This document shows positions 27,142 to 34,457 of a stretch of 64,000 bases of DNA, in pieces. Position 1 is the stretch's first letter. Each line of letters opens with the position of its first letter. Under the pieces are notes generated by a model. It did no database searches, was not told the DNA's origin, and was given only the letters and a program-made list of their open reading frames with translations. The stretch spans positions 1 to 64,000 of the forward strand of contig NZ_VOBG01000003.1 in NCBI RefSeq assembly GCF_008369295.1, read 5' to 3'. This stretch comes from Pseudomonas sp. ANT_H4 (GTDB taxonomy: Bacteria > Pseudomonadota > Gammaproteobacteria > Pseudomonadales > Pseudomonadaceae). The position numbers and the translations under genes are program-made.

Positions 27142-27695
27142 TGGAAACCACTGCAAAACCCTGGAAACCACAGTGGAAACCAGCGCCTGGCAACCATAAC
27201 TTTTGATAACAGGTTGGCGGCTTGGTTCGCACCTGGTTCGCGTAAGAGGGTGCGAACCAGGAGTGCGAACCTCAGTGCGAACCTGCTGCCGGTACGCACC
27301 CAGAATACGCATTAGCGGTGCGCAATTTGCGCAATCGCTGCGCAGAAACCGGTGGGCCATTGCTGGCGCTGGAGCCTCTGCATCATCGCGCTGACATAAC
27401 TCGATCTGCTGTTACACCGGCTGTTACACGGCTCCAGTGCGTGAATATGCTGCGTGAAACTCTGCGTGAAATCTTGCCGGGGCGATGCTTCGCGCAGGCC
27501 AGGTGCGCGATGGGCGTGCGCGAAACACTGCGCAACACGCGCCGGCCGAAACTGGGCGCCAGCCTTACGTGGGGTTGTTTCGAGAATCGGGCGTCTTGAT
27601 GGTTGTGCCCCGTCCATAGTGCGCACCTGGCCCGGCCAACGTCCTAGGTGTCCGCTCCGCACCAGCGCGATACCGTGGATACCAGAGTGGATACC
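27142..27695. repeat. Cluster of short doublets and triplets, set B
   Basis: Non-coding DNA with repeated words: TGGAAACCA at 27142, 27162 and 27174; TGGTTCGC at 27223 and 27234; GTGCGAACC at 27250, 27263 and 27275; TGCGCAAT at 27319 and 27328; GCTGTTACAC at 27408 and 27420; TGCGTGAA at 27438, 27451 and 27463; GTGCGCGA at 27503 and 27516; GATACC at 27669, 27678 and 27690. Offsets are mostly 9-13 bp. The words differ from set to set. No gene is supported here. Confidence 0.8.
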
Positions 27696-27714
27696 GTGAC
27701 TGTGATGCCGCTGC

Positions 27715-27915
27715 CTACTGGAGGTCTGGCTCGGCTTTTATGCCCAACGCTATTGCCGCACGGTGGGCCTTTCCGCGATACCCCTTTTTCGCTCCCGACA
27801 AAACCTGATACGTGGTGGCGGGGTCGAGGTCATGTTGGCGGGCGAACTCCTGGACACTGATGCCGTGGGCGCGCAGCCAGGTTTTAGCCTCACTTGGCGA
27901 TCTGAGTGTTTTCAT
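27715..27915 (-). CDS. Cro/CI-type small DNA-binding protein
   Basis: The protein has 66 residues from ATG 27915 (MKTLRSPSEAKTWLRAHG). The helix-turn-helix is ISVQEFARQHDLDPATTYQV, followed by LSGAKKGYRGKAHRAAIALG. This is a pattern of phage Cro-like regulators found in Pseudomonas prophages. The 380 bp upstream contain the 10-bp-offset doublet array, which may be its operator region. It probably controls genes at the left end of the element. Confidence 0.7.
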   Translation of the reverse strand: MKTLRSPSEAKTWLRAHGISVQEFARQHDLDPATTYQVLSGAKKGYRGKAHRAAIALGIKAEPDLQ

Positions 27916-28009
27916 CGAGCAGTCCAAATTGGTATGAGTTTGCTCAATTCTAGCTCTTCGTTGGGCCTTTGTAGTCGGGTGAAATAGCCTGATCTGGTAA
28001 GCGCCAGCG

Positions 28010-28297
28010 ACTTAACAAAACTTAACCTTTTTTCGCGGCCAGAACCCGCCGCTGGCCTGCCGAAGCTACTTGTCAAAACTTGACATCGGAGCGGCGCAGG
28101 AACCTGTCAAAACCTGTCATCGAGCAAGCACTAGAACCTTACAAAACCTTACATTGGATCGAGTGCGAGGCCCGGCGCGATGTTGACAAATGTTGACATC
28201 GGATCGGCTTGGAGCGGATGAGAGCGCTCGCGGCCTGTTAGCAAAAGTTAGTCCCTGGAAACGCCCCTTGGCCCACCGACTGTTAACGATTGCTGAC
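28010..28297. repeat. Array of doublets with exact 10-bp offset
   Basis: Pairs: ACTTAAC at 28010 and 28020; ACTTGTC/ACTTGAC at 28068 and 28078; AACCTGTCA at 28101 and 28111; AACCTTACA at 28135 and 28145; TGTTGACA at 28181 and 28191; GTTAG at 28237 and 28247; TGTTAAC/TGCTGAC at 28281 and 28291. All have a 10-bp offset, one turn of the helix, with AAA or AAAA between words in most. Several are followed by ATCGGA, ATCGAG or ATTGGATCG. The array lies between the sensor-kinase stop and the Cro-like gene start. Confidence 0.85.
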
Positions 28298-28307
28298 GGA
28301 ATCGAAA

Positions 28308-29432
28308 TTAGGCGATGGGAAGTTTCACGACAAAAACTGTCCCTTGATCTGCGTTAGAGCTGACATCGATTGAGCCGTTATGTGATGCCACGATCTCTGA
28401 GGCGATGAACAGGCCCAGTCCGAGCCCCTCAGTCGGTCCGTGATCAATTGCAGCTCTCTGAGAGAAACGCCCTAGAGGATTAAATATAAACGGGAGTACG
28501 TCCTCTGGTATGGGCTCGCCATCGTTAAGGACGGTGAAAATAGCGCACCCCTCAAAGGTCTCTAACTCCACCTTGATAGGGAGTTGATTATTTCCATGAT
28601 GTACAGCGTTGCTAATTATGTTAGAGAAGACTTGCTCCACTCTGGCACCGTCAAATTGCCCGTTAACTGGGGCTTTCGCTTCGAACAAGATCCTTGCCTC
28701 AGGATGAAACGCTCTGATCTCTTCGACGACTCGTTCGCAAAGGGGCGAAAGATCTATATTCGCCGGTTTGACAGGTATGCCTGGCCCCATCTGGCAACGT
28801 GTCAAATCAAGGAGATCTCCAACGATTTGGCTGGCTCGACGCACGCTTGTATATATCTGATTGGCAACTTTGGTTGCCCTGGCACCGGTCCCTTCTAAGC
28901 GCCTCAACACGTCGGCACCCAGCAAGATCGCCCCAAGGGGGGTACGCAGGTCGTGGCCCAGAATGCCTAAAAACACGTTTCGTGACGCCTCAACCGCTCG
29001 GGAGTAGCTGGCGACGGATTCTGCGAGAGCTTGATCGATGGCCTCATGGAAGCGGGTCATGTCGTCAACATTAATCGGCGTGCCGTCCTTAACTTGCCTC
29101 ATCCACTGACTGACGACGCTCGTTCTCAGGGCTCGATATTCCGACACCATTTGATCAATCGTGAATCCAGCCATTAACCGCGTCATTGCATGAATTTCAG
29201 CTGCGGTTTCTTCATCATCTAAAGGGGCTTGGCCTTGAGACTTCGCAGCTTGCTCTCGCTTTGTCTGCTTTGTTCGCAAGTCACTGACTATTGCCAGCAA
29301 CATCTGTTCAGCATGATCTCGCAAAGCCTCACTATCGAGGTCTGCGCCTGGCGTTTCAATGGTTCTGGCGAAATCTTCCCAGGCCTGCAGAATCGGCTCA
29401 AGGTTCTCTAGAATGAAATCGGGCAGGCGCAT
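28308..29432 (-). CDS. Orphan sensor histidine kinase with RsbRD-type N-terminal domain
   Basis: The protein has 374 residues and no membrane segment. Residues about 5-140 form a helical RsbRD_N-like sensor domain (FILENLEPILQAWEDFARTI). The dimerisation/phosphoacceptor segment LGILGHDLRTPLGAILLGAD contains His160. The ATPase domain has FSNIISNAVHHGN (N box) and EGLGLGLFIASEIV (G2 box). No response regulator gene is adjacent. It lies inside the tRNA-Phe element as likely cargo and could act on a chromosomal regulator of the host. Confidence 0.88.
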   Translation of the reverse strand: MRLPDFILENLEPILQAWEDFARTIETPGADLDSEALRDHAEQMLLAIVSDLRTKQTKREQAAKSQGQAPLDDEETAAEIHAMTRLMAGFTIDQMVSEYRALRTSVVSQWMRQVKDGTPINVDDMTRFHEAIDQALAESVASYSRAVEASRNVFLGILGHDLRTPLGAILLGADVLRRLEGTGARATKVANQIYTSVRRASQIVGDLLDLTRCQMGPGIPVKPANIDLSPLCERVVEEIRAFHPEARILFEAKAPVNGQFDGARVEQVFSNIISNAVHHGNNQLPIKVELETFEGCAIFTVLNDGEPIPEDVLPFIFNPLGRFSQRAAIDHGPTEGLGLGLFIASEIVASHNGSIDVSSNADQGTVFVVKLPIA

Positions 29433-29809
29433 GTCGGTGATCCTAATTGGATACGAGGCAGGTGCCAGCAGGAAAGCGAGGCTGCGCAGGTACGGTGTGA
29501 GCGGTGCTGGGCAGTGTAGGAGGTTATTTATAGCTTTTAAAGCTCGGCCCGTACTAGGCCCGCTTTGTCTATACGCATGATCAAAGCGTCGCCAGCTTTA
29601 ACGCTGACCCTGACCTCTTGCGTCCATTGCTTAGAGCACCCTTCCGAAGTACGCGCCGAGAGGGTGTGAGATCCGAATGTAAGCCCGAAGATAGATGGTA
29701 ACCAGGCGTGGGTGGTTACTTTTGGTGGTTACCCGAGTGGTTGCCGGTGAAGCAGCGAAACAGACGACTTGGTCTGAATGAGCCCATATCGTCTGTCTCA
29801 GAGCGTGAC
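29433..29809. other. Intergenic region upstream of the sensor kinase
   Basis: There is no supported gene. It probably holds the kinase promoter. It contains one more doublet (GGTGGTTAC at 29711 and 29724) and a related GTGGTTGCC at about 29737. Confidence 0.5.
29711..29732. repeat. Doublet GGTGGTTAC, 13-bp offset
   Basis: GGTGGTTAC occurs at 29711-29719 and 29724-29732, in non-coding DNA between the kinase and the lipoprotein terminator. It is the same style of repeat as the doublets at 26-28 kb. Confidence 0.7.
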
Positions 29810-29832
29810 AAAGCCGCCCGAAGGCGGCCCTG
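29810..29832 (-). terminator. Hairpin after the lipoprotein gene
   Basis: GGGCCGCC, loop TTCG, GGCGGCTTT on the minus strand, about 10 bp after the lipoprotein stop. The T-run is short (TTT), so efficiency is uncertain. Confidence 0.5.
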
Positions 29833-29840
29833 TCTTTTCG

Positions 29841-30263
29841 CTACAGCGTGGTTGGGAGGATGTCTAAAACGCCGTCCCCGCTCGTTGATATTCGGTAGCT
29901 TTTCACCTTCCCGCCGGTGACGATTGTTTCTCGCTCCTGCCTCTCGGCCCCCATCCCGCAGATGCCGCCTCCTTGGTAGGCCGCGCCGACAACAACAGAC
30001 CCCGCTGGAACGTGGAGGGCAACCCTCTCTCCAGGCTTGAGTAATGCCGCCACTTTCCCGTCTACGAAAAGGCCTACCGAGCAAAGACTTCCCGTATGGC
30101 CAGAGTCTCGGGTCACCGATAGCGTACCTGTACCTGGCGCATCTTTCTGGTATGCAAGAACCCTTTCAGGCGGCACCGCAACAGCGTTTTTGATTGGCAC
30201 CGGGGAAGTAGCACAGCCCGCCAGCAGGGCGGCAAATAGTGCTGTTGTGGCTATCCTGCGCAT
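29841..30263 (-). CDS. Phage-associated lipoprotein
   Basis: The protein has 140 residues. The N-terminus MRRIATTALFAALLAGCATS is a lipoprotein signal with lipobox LLAGC (Cys17). The mature part is soluble (VLAYQKDAPGTGTLSVTRDS, VALHVPAGSVVVGAAYQGG). Similar lipoproteins occur next to tail genes in Pseudomonas prophages, as far as I recall. It follows the tail-assembly-protein-I gene by 39 bp. A role in altering the cell surface of the host, such as exclusion, is possible. Confidence 0.7.
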   Translation of the reverse strand: MRRIATTALFAALLAGCATSPVPIKNAVAVPPERVLAYQKDAPGTGTLSVTRDSGHTGSLCSVGLFVDGKVAALLKPGERVALHVPAGSVVVGAAYQGGGICGMGAERQERETIVTGGKVKSYRISTSGDGVLDILPTTL

Positions 30264-30302
30264 ACATCGTCCTCCGTTGAAAAAGGCAATTTACCATCGT
30301 CG

Positions 30303-30905
30303 CTACATCTGGTCTTCGGCGTAGATAGCGGCGCTGATAATCGCGCCTCCTACCCGCCGCTTGCCGTAGCAGAGCGGTACCGGGTTACCGGATGCCGTGG
30401 TGTTGCGTGCTGAGCCAAATGCATAACCGGGAGTATTCTCTGGTGCGGCACTGGTTTTGAGGCCGCCGGCCTGGGGGCTAAGCATTTGGATAATGCCACC
30501 GATCGCCATGGCCGCGCCAACTTGGTAGAGGAACGGGGAGGCTGCCGCGAACGGGGTGAATGAAAGCACAAAGGCAGCAGCGATCAAGACAGACCCAATG
30601 ATGGTTTGCAATGAGCCTCCGCGCTTGCTGCCGGTAATTACCGGCGCAATCGTGATGTCGCCGGTACCACTGAAGTTCAGTTCGCTCTCCCCGATGTTTC
30701 GCTTGTCTCGGAACACGGCGAACTCCAAGCCTCTGGACTTTGCGTTCGAGAGGTAGCGTTCAAAGCCAGGGATCTGCACACACAAGGCTTTTACGGCTTC
30801 CGCCGGTGTGCGCACGGCCAATGGATAGGATTTGCCGAACTGGCGGAGGGCACCGCGAAGTTTGAAGTTGATGACTGGCGTGTATTCGATCACTGATGCG
30901 GCCAT
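30303..30905 (-). CDS. Lambda tail assembly protein I-like
   Basis: The protein has 200 residues and starts after AGGAG. The N-terminal 90 residues (FKLRGALRQFGKSYPLAVRT, FRDKRNIGESELNFSGTGD) match the lambda gene I family (tail assembly, TAI). A hydrophobic glycine/alanine-rich middle follows (FVLSFTPFAAASPFLYQVGA). The C-terminus resembles the segment that ends such proteins (TTASGNPVPLCYGKRRVGGA). In lambda, I is needed to assemble the tail tip with J. Here no J, K, L, M or tape-measure gene accompanies it. Confidence 0.85.
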   Translation of the reverse strand: MAASVIEYTPVINFKLRGALRQFGKSYPLAVRTPAEAVKALCVQIPGFERYLSNAKSRGLEFAVFRDKRNIGESELNFSGTGDITIAPVITGSKRGGSLQTIIGSVLIAAAFVLSFTPFAAASPFLYQVGAAMAIGGIIQMLSPQAGGLKTSAAPENTPGYAFGSARNTTASGNPVPLCYGKRRVGGAIISAAIYAEDQM

Positions 30906-30917
30906 AGTTTATTTCTC

Positions 30918-31298
30918 CTACTTGTCGTTGGTGGCGTGGGTTGGTACTTCGGCGCCGATCTGCATGGCGAGCATCATTCGGGATGCCATGGCGTCGTCAC
31001 GGATAGCCTTTTCGCGGCGTGGGTCAGGGTTCCACGCCCAGCAATGGATCGCCTGGTAGGCGCGAGCCCCACGGAATGTCCCGCGCAATAGGTCGGCCGA
31101 GATCCCTCCCTCGTCCTCTGTGAAAAATGGCCCGTCGATGGTCACCTTCTGCCCATCACGGACGTGTTGCACTTCCCAGACGAGGTAGCCGCCATTCATG
31201 TTTGGGGCGACGGCAAAATCCATGATTTTGCACGCCTCCGCGAAGCGCTCCCGGTACGTAGGCGCCTGGCCCGTTGTGTTGCTATCTTGGTCAGTCAT
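30918..31298 (-). CDS. Hypothetical protein, 126 residues
   Basis: I do not recognise it. It starts after a purine-rich ribosome binding site (AAAGGGGAAAAC). It is soluble, with mixed composition (CKIMDFAVAPNMNGGYLVWE, YQAIHCWAWNPDPRREK). It lies 12 bp upstream of the tail-assembly gene on the same strand, so the two are probably co-transcribed. Confidence 0.55.
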   Translation of the reverse strand: MTDQDSNTTGQAPTYRERFAEACKIMDFAVAPNMNGGYLVWEVQHVRDGQKVTIDGPFFTEDEGGISADLLRGTFRGARAYQAIHCWAWNPDPRREKAIRDDAMASRMMLAMQIGAEVPTHATNDK

Positions 31299-31404
31299 GT
31301 TTTCCCCTTTGCGCCGTTGGCGCTGGTCATGGGCTGGTGCCCGGTGGTGTTACTCGGTGTCGCGCCACGTTTTCGTGATTCGCAAAACGTGGCGCGGAAA
31401 ATGG

Positions 31405-32013
31405 TCAGTTGCCGACGATGCTCAGGGCGGGCGGTAGCTTTGGGCCGAACGGCGCACCCGGGGCGAATGGGTCGGGTAGTTGGTCTTCCGGGCATTCCCT
31501 GATGAACCTGATCATGGCGGCGTGGCAGGCGCGATACAGCGGGCCACCGGCGCCCCATTCGTCGCCCTTGCGGTCGGCGCTGTCCTCCAGTTGGGATAGG
31601 TAGGCCACTCCGCGAAGGCTGGTGTCACCGTCTGCGATAGCCCGATGACGATGTACTGGGTTGACGCTGAGCAGGTCGCACATCTGGTCGAAGCCCAACG
31701 CCTGCGCCAGCCCCTCACGGTCGAACATCAGTGATTGGCCAAACCCAGCAAGTGCGCTCCACGCTCCGCTGCGGGTGGCCTCTTGGTGTTCTTGGGCTCG
31801 CTCCTCCAATTCAGCAATGGTTTGCCGGGTGAAGGGGAGGAATGCTTTCAACTTGCCCGCCTGCCGGCGTAGGGCTCGCCGTTCACCGCGGATAACGTCG
31901 AGCTGGTCAGCAATGGCGCGGCAGATCCGCCGGGTGGTGATGAGCTGCGTTGCGGCGCTGATGCCGGGTTTCATACCGATGTTGCACAGGCGTGTGATAA
32001 GGCTGGGCGTCAT
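31405..32013 (-). CDS. Hypothetical helical protein, 202 residues
   Basis: The start ATG 32013 overlaps the stop of the upstream gene as ATGA. The first 100 residues are helical and basic (IRGERRALRRQAGKLKAFLP, FTRQTIAELEERAQEHQ). The rest is soluble (GAGGPLYRACHAAMIRFIRE). No domain is recognised. It belongs to the element's minus-strand gene series. Confidence 0.55.
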   Translation of the reverse strand: MTPSLITRLCNIGMKPGISAATQLITTRRICRAIADQLDVIRGERRALRRQAGKLKAFLPFTRQTIAELEERAQEHQEATRSGAWSALAGFGQSLMFDREGLAQALGFDQMCDLLSVNPVHRHRAIADGDTSLRGVAYLSQLEDSADRKGDEWGAGGPLYRACHAAMIRFIRECPEDQLPDPFAPGAPFGPKLPPALSIVGN

Positions 32014-32318
32014 TGGTGCGCCTCCATAGGTGTGGCGTCGTAGCAGGCGCGCAGGTCGGCGCCAACCATGCAATGGCGGCCGGTGGGTGCGTAGCAGCTC
32101 CGACAAACCATAATGTGGGTGAGGTACTGGTCACGGGTTTGCCGCCATTCGGGCGTGGCGGTGGCTGCGCTTGCGTGTGGGCTTGTGAGGAGCCGGGGAG
32201 TGCGCTCGACAGGGTTGGCCAGCACCAGGCGTGGGCGAGGCCGACTATCCATTTTTGGCGTGTCGGTACTGGCAATGGCTGGCGGCATGTGATCAAGCAA
32301 GCCGGAAAGCAGACTCAT
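32010..32318 (-). CDS. Small protein with cysteine/histidine cluster
   Basis: The start is set at ATG 32318 (MSLLSGLLDHMPPAIAST), which has AGGTAA upstream; the longer frame starting at 32345 has no ribosome binding site. The C-terminal half has CRSCYAPTGRHCMVGADLRA followed by another Cys, spaced like a small zinc ribbon. The product has 102 residues. It overlaps the next gene as ATGA. The function is unknown. Confidence 0.55.
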   Translation of the reverse strand: MSLLSGLLDHMPPAIASTDTPKMDSRPRPRLVLANPVERTPRLLTSPHASAATATPEWRQTRDQYLTHIMVCRSCYAPTGRHCMVGADLRACYDATPMEAHQ

Positions 32319-32373
32319 GGCGTTACCTCGGCCTGATTGCTCCATTGCCCATATGTGTCTCTAGAAAAAAATC

Positions 32374-32602
32374 GGGGGAACGGGGGAACAGTGGGAACAG
32401 CCAGTGTTTTCGGGGCTTTCAGAGGGGGGTTCTGTTCCCCACGTTTTTTTGTGGGGAACAGTGATAACCAAATACTCGGAAACGCGGACACGCTTATATT
32501 CAAAAACATGTTTGTGTTCCCCCTGTTCCCCATACATTCAATAAGGGGGAACGGCCACAGCCCACGGTTTTACTGGCTGTTCCCCCGTTCCCCCTGTTCC
32601 CC
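32374..32602. repeat. GTTCCCC / GGGGAAC repeat cluster, candidate origin of the element
   Basis: GGGGGAAC is repeated at 32374 and 32382, with GTGGGAAC at 32391. TGTTCCCCAC (32433) and GTGGGGAACA (32451) form a perfect 10-bp inverted repeat around a T-rich loop. TGTTCCCC lies at 32515 and 32524; GTTCCCCC at 32579 and 32587; TGTTCCCC at 32595. It sits in the only large gap of the operon, directly downstream of primase and helicase genes. Iteron-like repeats at this position suggest an origin or a binding site for the replication proteins. Confidence 0.7.
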
Positions 32603-32654
32603 ACGTTTATAGGTTCCTGTGAACTCGGGCATTCATACTTGGTGGATATGGTGG

Positions 32655-34457
32655 TCATGCGCCGCCCCCTTCGCTGTCCATGGCTTCTGGATCGATCACG
32701 TACAGGCGCGCCGAACCGCCGGCGGGGATGCGGTACTTTTTGGTTTTGCGGCTATCGCGGTCGGTGTCGCGTTTGGCCAGGGCACCGCCAACCTCCAGTG
32801 CCTTGACCACGCGGGTGAGGCCGAACCCATGGGCGGCCTCGATCAGTGCGGACTTGTTGAACAGATAGAGCCGCTTGCCGGCCACCAGCTCCCAGTAACC
32901 GGCGCGGTTGAATACCTTGGCATCCACCTCTGCTGCGTCGACATCGGAGAATCGGCTGCTGCCGTGCTTGTCGATAAAATCGATGATGCCGGCCAGGATC
33001 TGGCGGTCTTCTGCGTTGCCCCCGCCGACACGGGAGAGCCATTCCCCGTAGAGCAAGCGGCAGTCGGAGAGGGCGGTGCCCGGCTCCCATGGCAACAGGC
33101 CGTAGGCGATGGCCATCTCGCCCGCCAGCGCGATCACGGCGAACCGGTCGGCCACGCGCCCGGCCTGGGCGTTGTCCTCGACGAACTGGGCGCGGATGCC
33201 GTCAAAGTCACTGAGCAGCCCGGGCTTATCGTCGGCGGCGACTAGGCGCTCCACAAACGCTGGTCCAAGGTGGCCGTGGTGGGCGCCGACCGCTACGGTG
33301 AGCTGCCGGTGAAAGTCCGCTCCCTCAAGTCCGTGCAACTCGTCAAAGGCCCGGTGTGTGCGGGTACCGGCGTTCACGTCGACCATGCGTAACTCAGCGC
33401 CAGCGTGGGCGGCATTGCCGGATATGGCCGCGTGTTCAGAGAGTGAGCGCTCTCCGCTGGAGAGTGTCAGCAGGCGCCAGCTCAATTTGGCGCGGCCTTC
33501 GCGCTCACGGGTCATGGTGCCTTTGCCCTGGCCGTTGGCGAGGGAGTAGGCCATTTCCTGTACGCGCTTGGGGTCGGCGCGCTTTATCTCATCCAAGGGC
33601 AGGATGGTGTCATTGCGGCTCGACGCTTCGATCTCCAGGCCGCCCTTGGTCATGTCCCAACTGGCGGCGAACACGCCCGGGTCACCCCATACCGACGATC
33701 CGATCAGTTGCGCCAGCGACTTACCGCTCGAGCTATCGCCCACCAGGTGAACGCCACCGCCCAGCACGCCGACCAAACTCAGCAATGGGCCAGCCAGTGA
33801 GCAGCCGATCGCCAGTGTCAGCACTGGGTTACCCGCACACTTGGCGGCCACCTCCGATTGCCACAGCGTCAGCTCGCCGCGCCGACTGAAAAGTACCTGA
33901 GCCTTGTTGCTGGCCTGGTACCGCACATTGGCGCTGCCGATGGTTCGCCCAGGCAGCACGAACGCGCCCGACTCATGCCAGCCTGGCCGGCTGGTGGTGG
34001 CAAACACTTCTGCAGGATGCTGGTCGAGCAGGTACTCCATGAACGTGCCGCGTTTCTTGAGGGCGATAATGACGCCCATCCCGAACAAGGCTCGCCGGGC
34101 GTCCTCGCCGCTGCCGCCGAACACTTCCATGGCGATGATCCATTCCTTGATGCCGCCCTCTGTGACTAGGCGTAGCAGCCGGCCCTCGCTGCCATCGTCG
34201 CTGTTGGTGGTGCGGGCGACGACGGTGACGGGGCTGGAGATCCACTCATCAGTGATAGGCCGGTCGCCGGTATCGCCCTCGGCGTCGTCCTGGTCAGCGG
34301 CGGCGCGCTTGAAGCTATGCCAGTAAACGCCCGGGCGCAGCTTGCGGCCCTTCTCATTGATTACCCAATGCTCGTACACCGCCCAGCAGGGGCGATCTGG
34401 AGCAATGATCGCGGCGTCCGGCCGAAGGTTGATCACGTTGGTGTCAGGCTTGGACAT
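32655..34457 (-). CDS. DUF927-domain helicase/ATPase
   Basis: The start is placed at ATG 34457 (MSKPDTNVINLRPDAAIIAP), overlapping the primase gene by 14 bp; the frame upstream lies inside that gene. Length is 600 residues. The DUF927 domain includes a Walker A motif VGDSSSGKSLAQLIGSSVWG near residue 240 and LPLDEIKRADPKRVQEMAYS as Walker B region. The C-terminal 80 residues look like a winged helix (RVVKALEVGGALAKRDTDRD). Such proteins pair with Toprim primases in P4-like and other satellites and are thought to unwind the origin. Confidence 0.85.
   Translation of the reverse strand: MSKPDTNVINLRPDAAIIAPDRPCWAVYEHWVINEKGRKLRPGVYWHSFKRAAADQDDAEGDTGDRPITDEWISSPVTVVARTTNSDDGSEGRLLRLVTEGGIKEWIIAMEVFGGSGEDARRALFGMGVIIALKKRGTFMEYLLDQHPAEVFATTSRPGWHESGAFVLPGRTIGSANVRYQASNKAQVLFSRRGELTLWQSEVAAKCAGNPVLTLAIGCSLAGPLLSLVGVLGGGVHLVGDSSSGKSLAQLIGSSVWGDPGVFAASWDMTKGGLEIEASSRNDTILPLDEIKRADPKRVQEMAYSLANGQGKGTMTREREGRAKLSWRLLTLSSGERSLSEHAAISGNAAHAGAELRMVDVNAGTRTHRAFDELHGLEGADFHRQLTVAVGAHHGHLGPAFVERLVAADDKPGLLSDFDGIRAQFVEDNAQAGRVADRFAVIALAGEMAIAYGLLPWEPGTALSDCRLLYGEWLSRVGGGNAEDRQILAGIIDFIDKHGSSRFSDVDAAEVDAKVFNRAGYWELVAGKRLYLFNKSALIEAAHGFGLTRVVKALEVGGALAKRDTDRDSRKTKKYRIPAGGSARLYVIDPEAMDSEGGGA

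Noticed and set aside
26098-28297. CRISPR array
   Set aside because: The repeated words are 6-10 bases, differ from pair to pair and have no constant repeat with 30-base spacers. No cas gene is present.
32315-32533. A 72-codon minus-strand ORF in the GTTCCCC cluster
   Set aside because: Its proline- and phenylalanine-rich translation follows from the GGGGAAC repeats, and no ribosome binding site precedes it.
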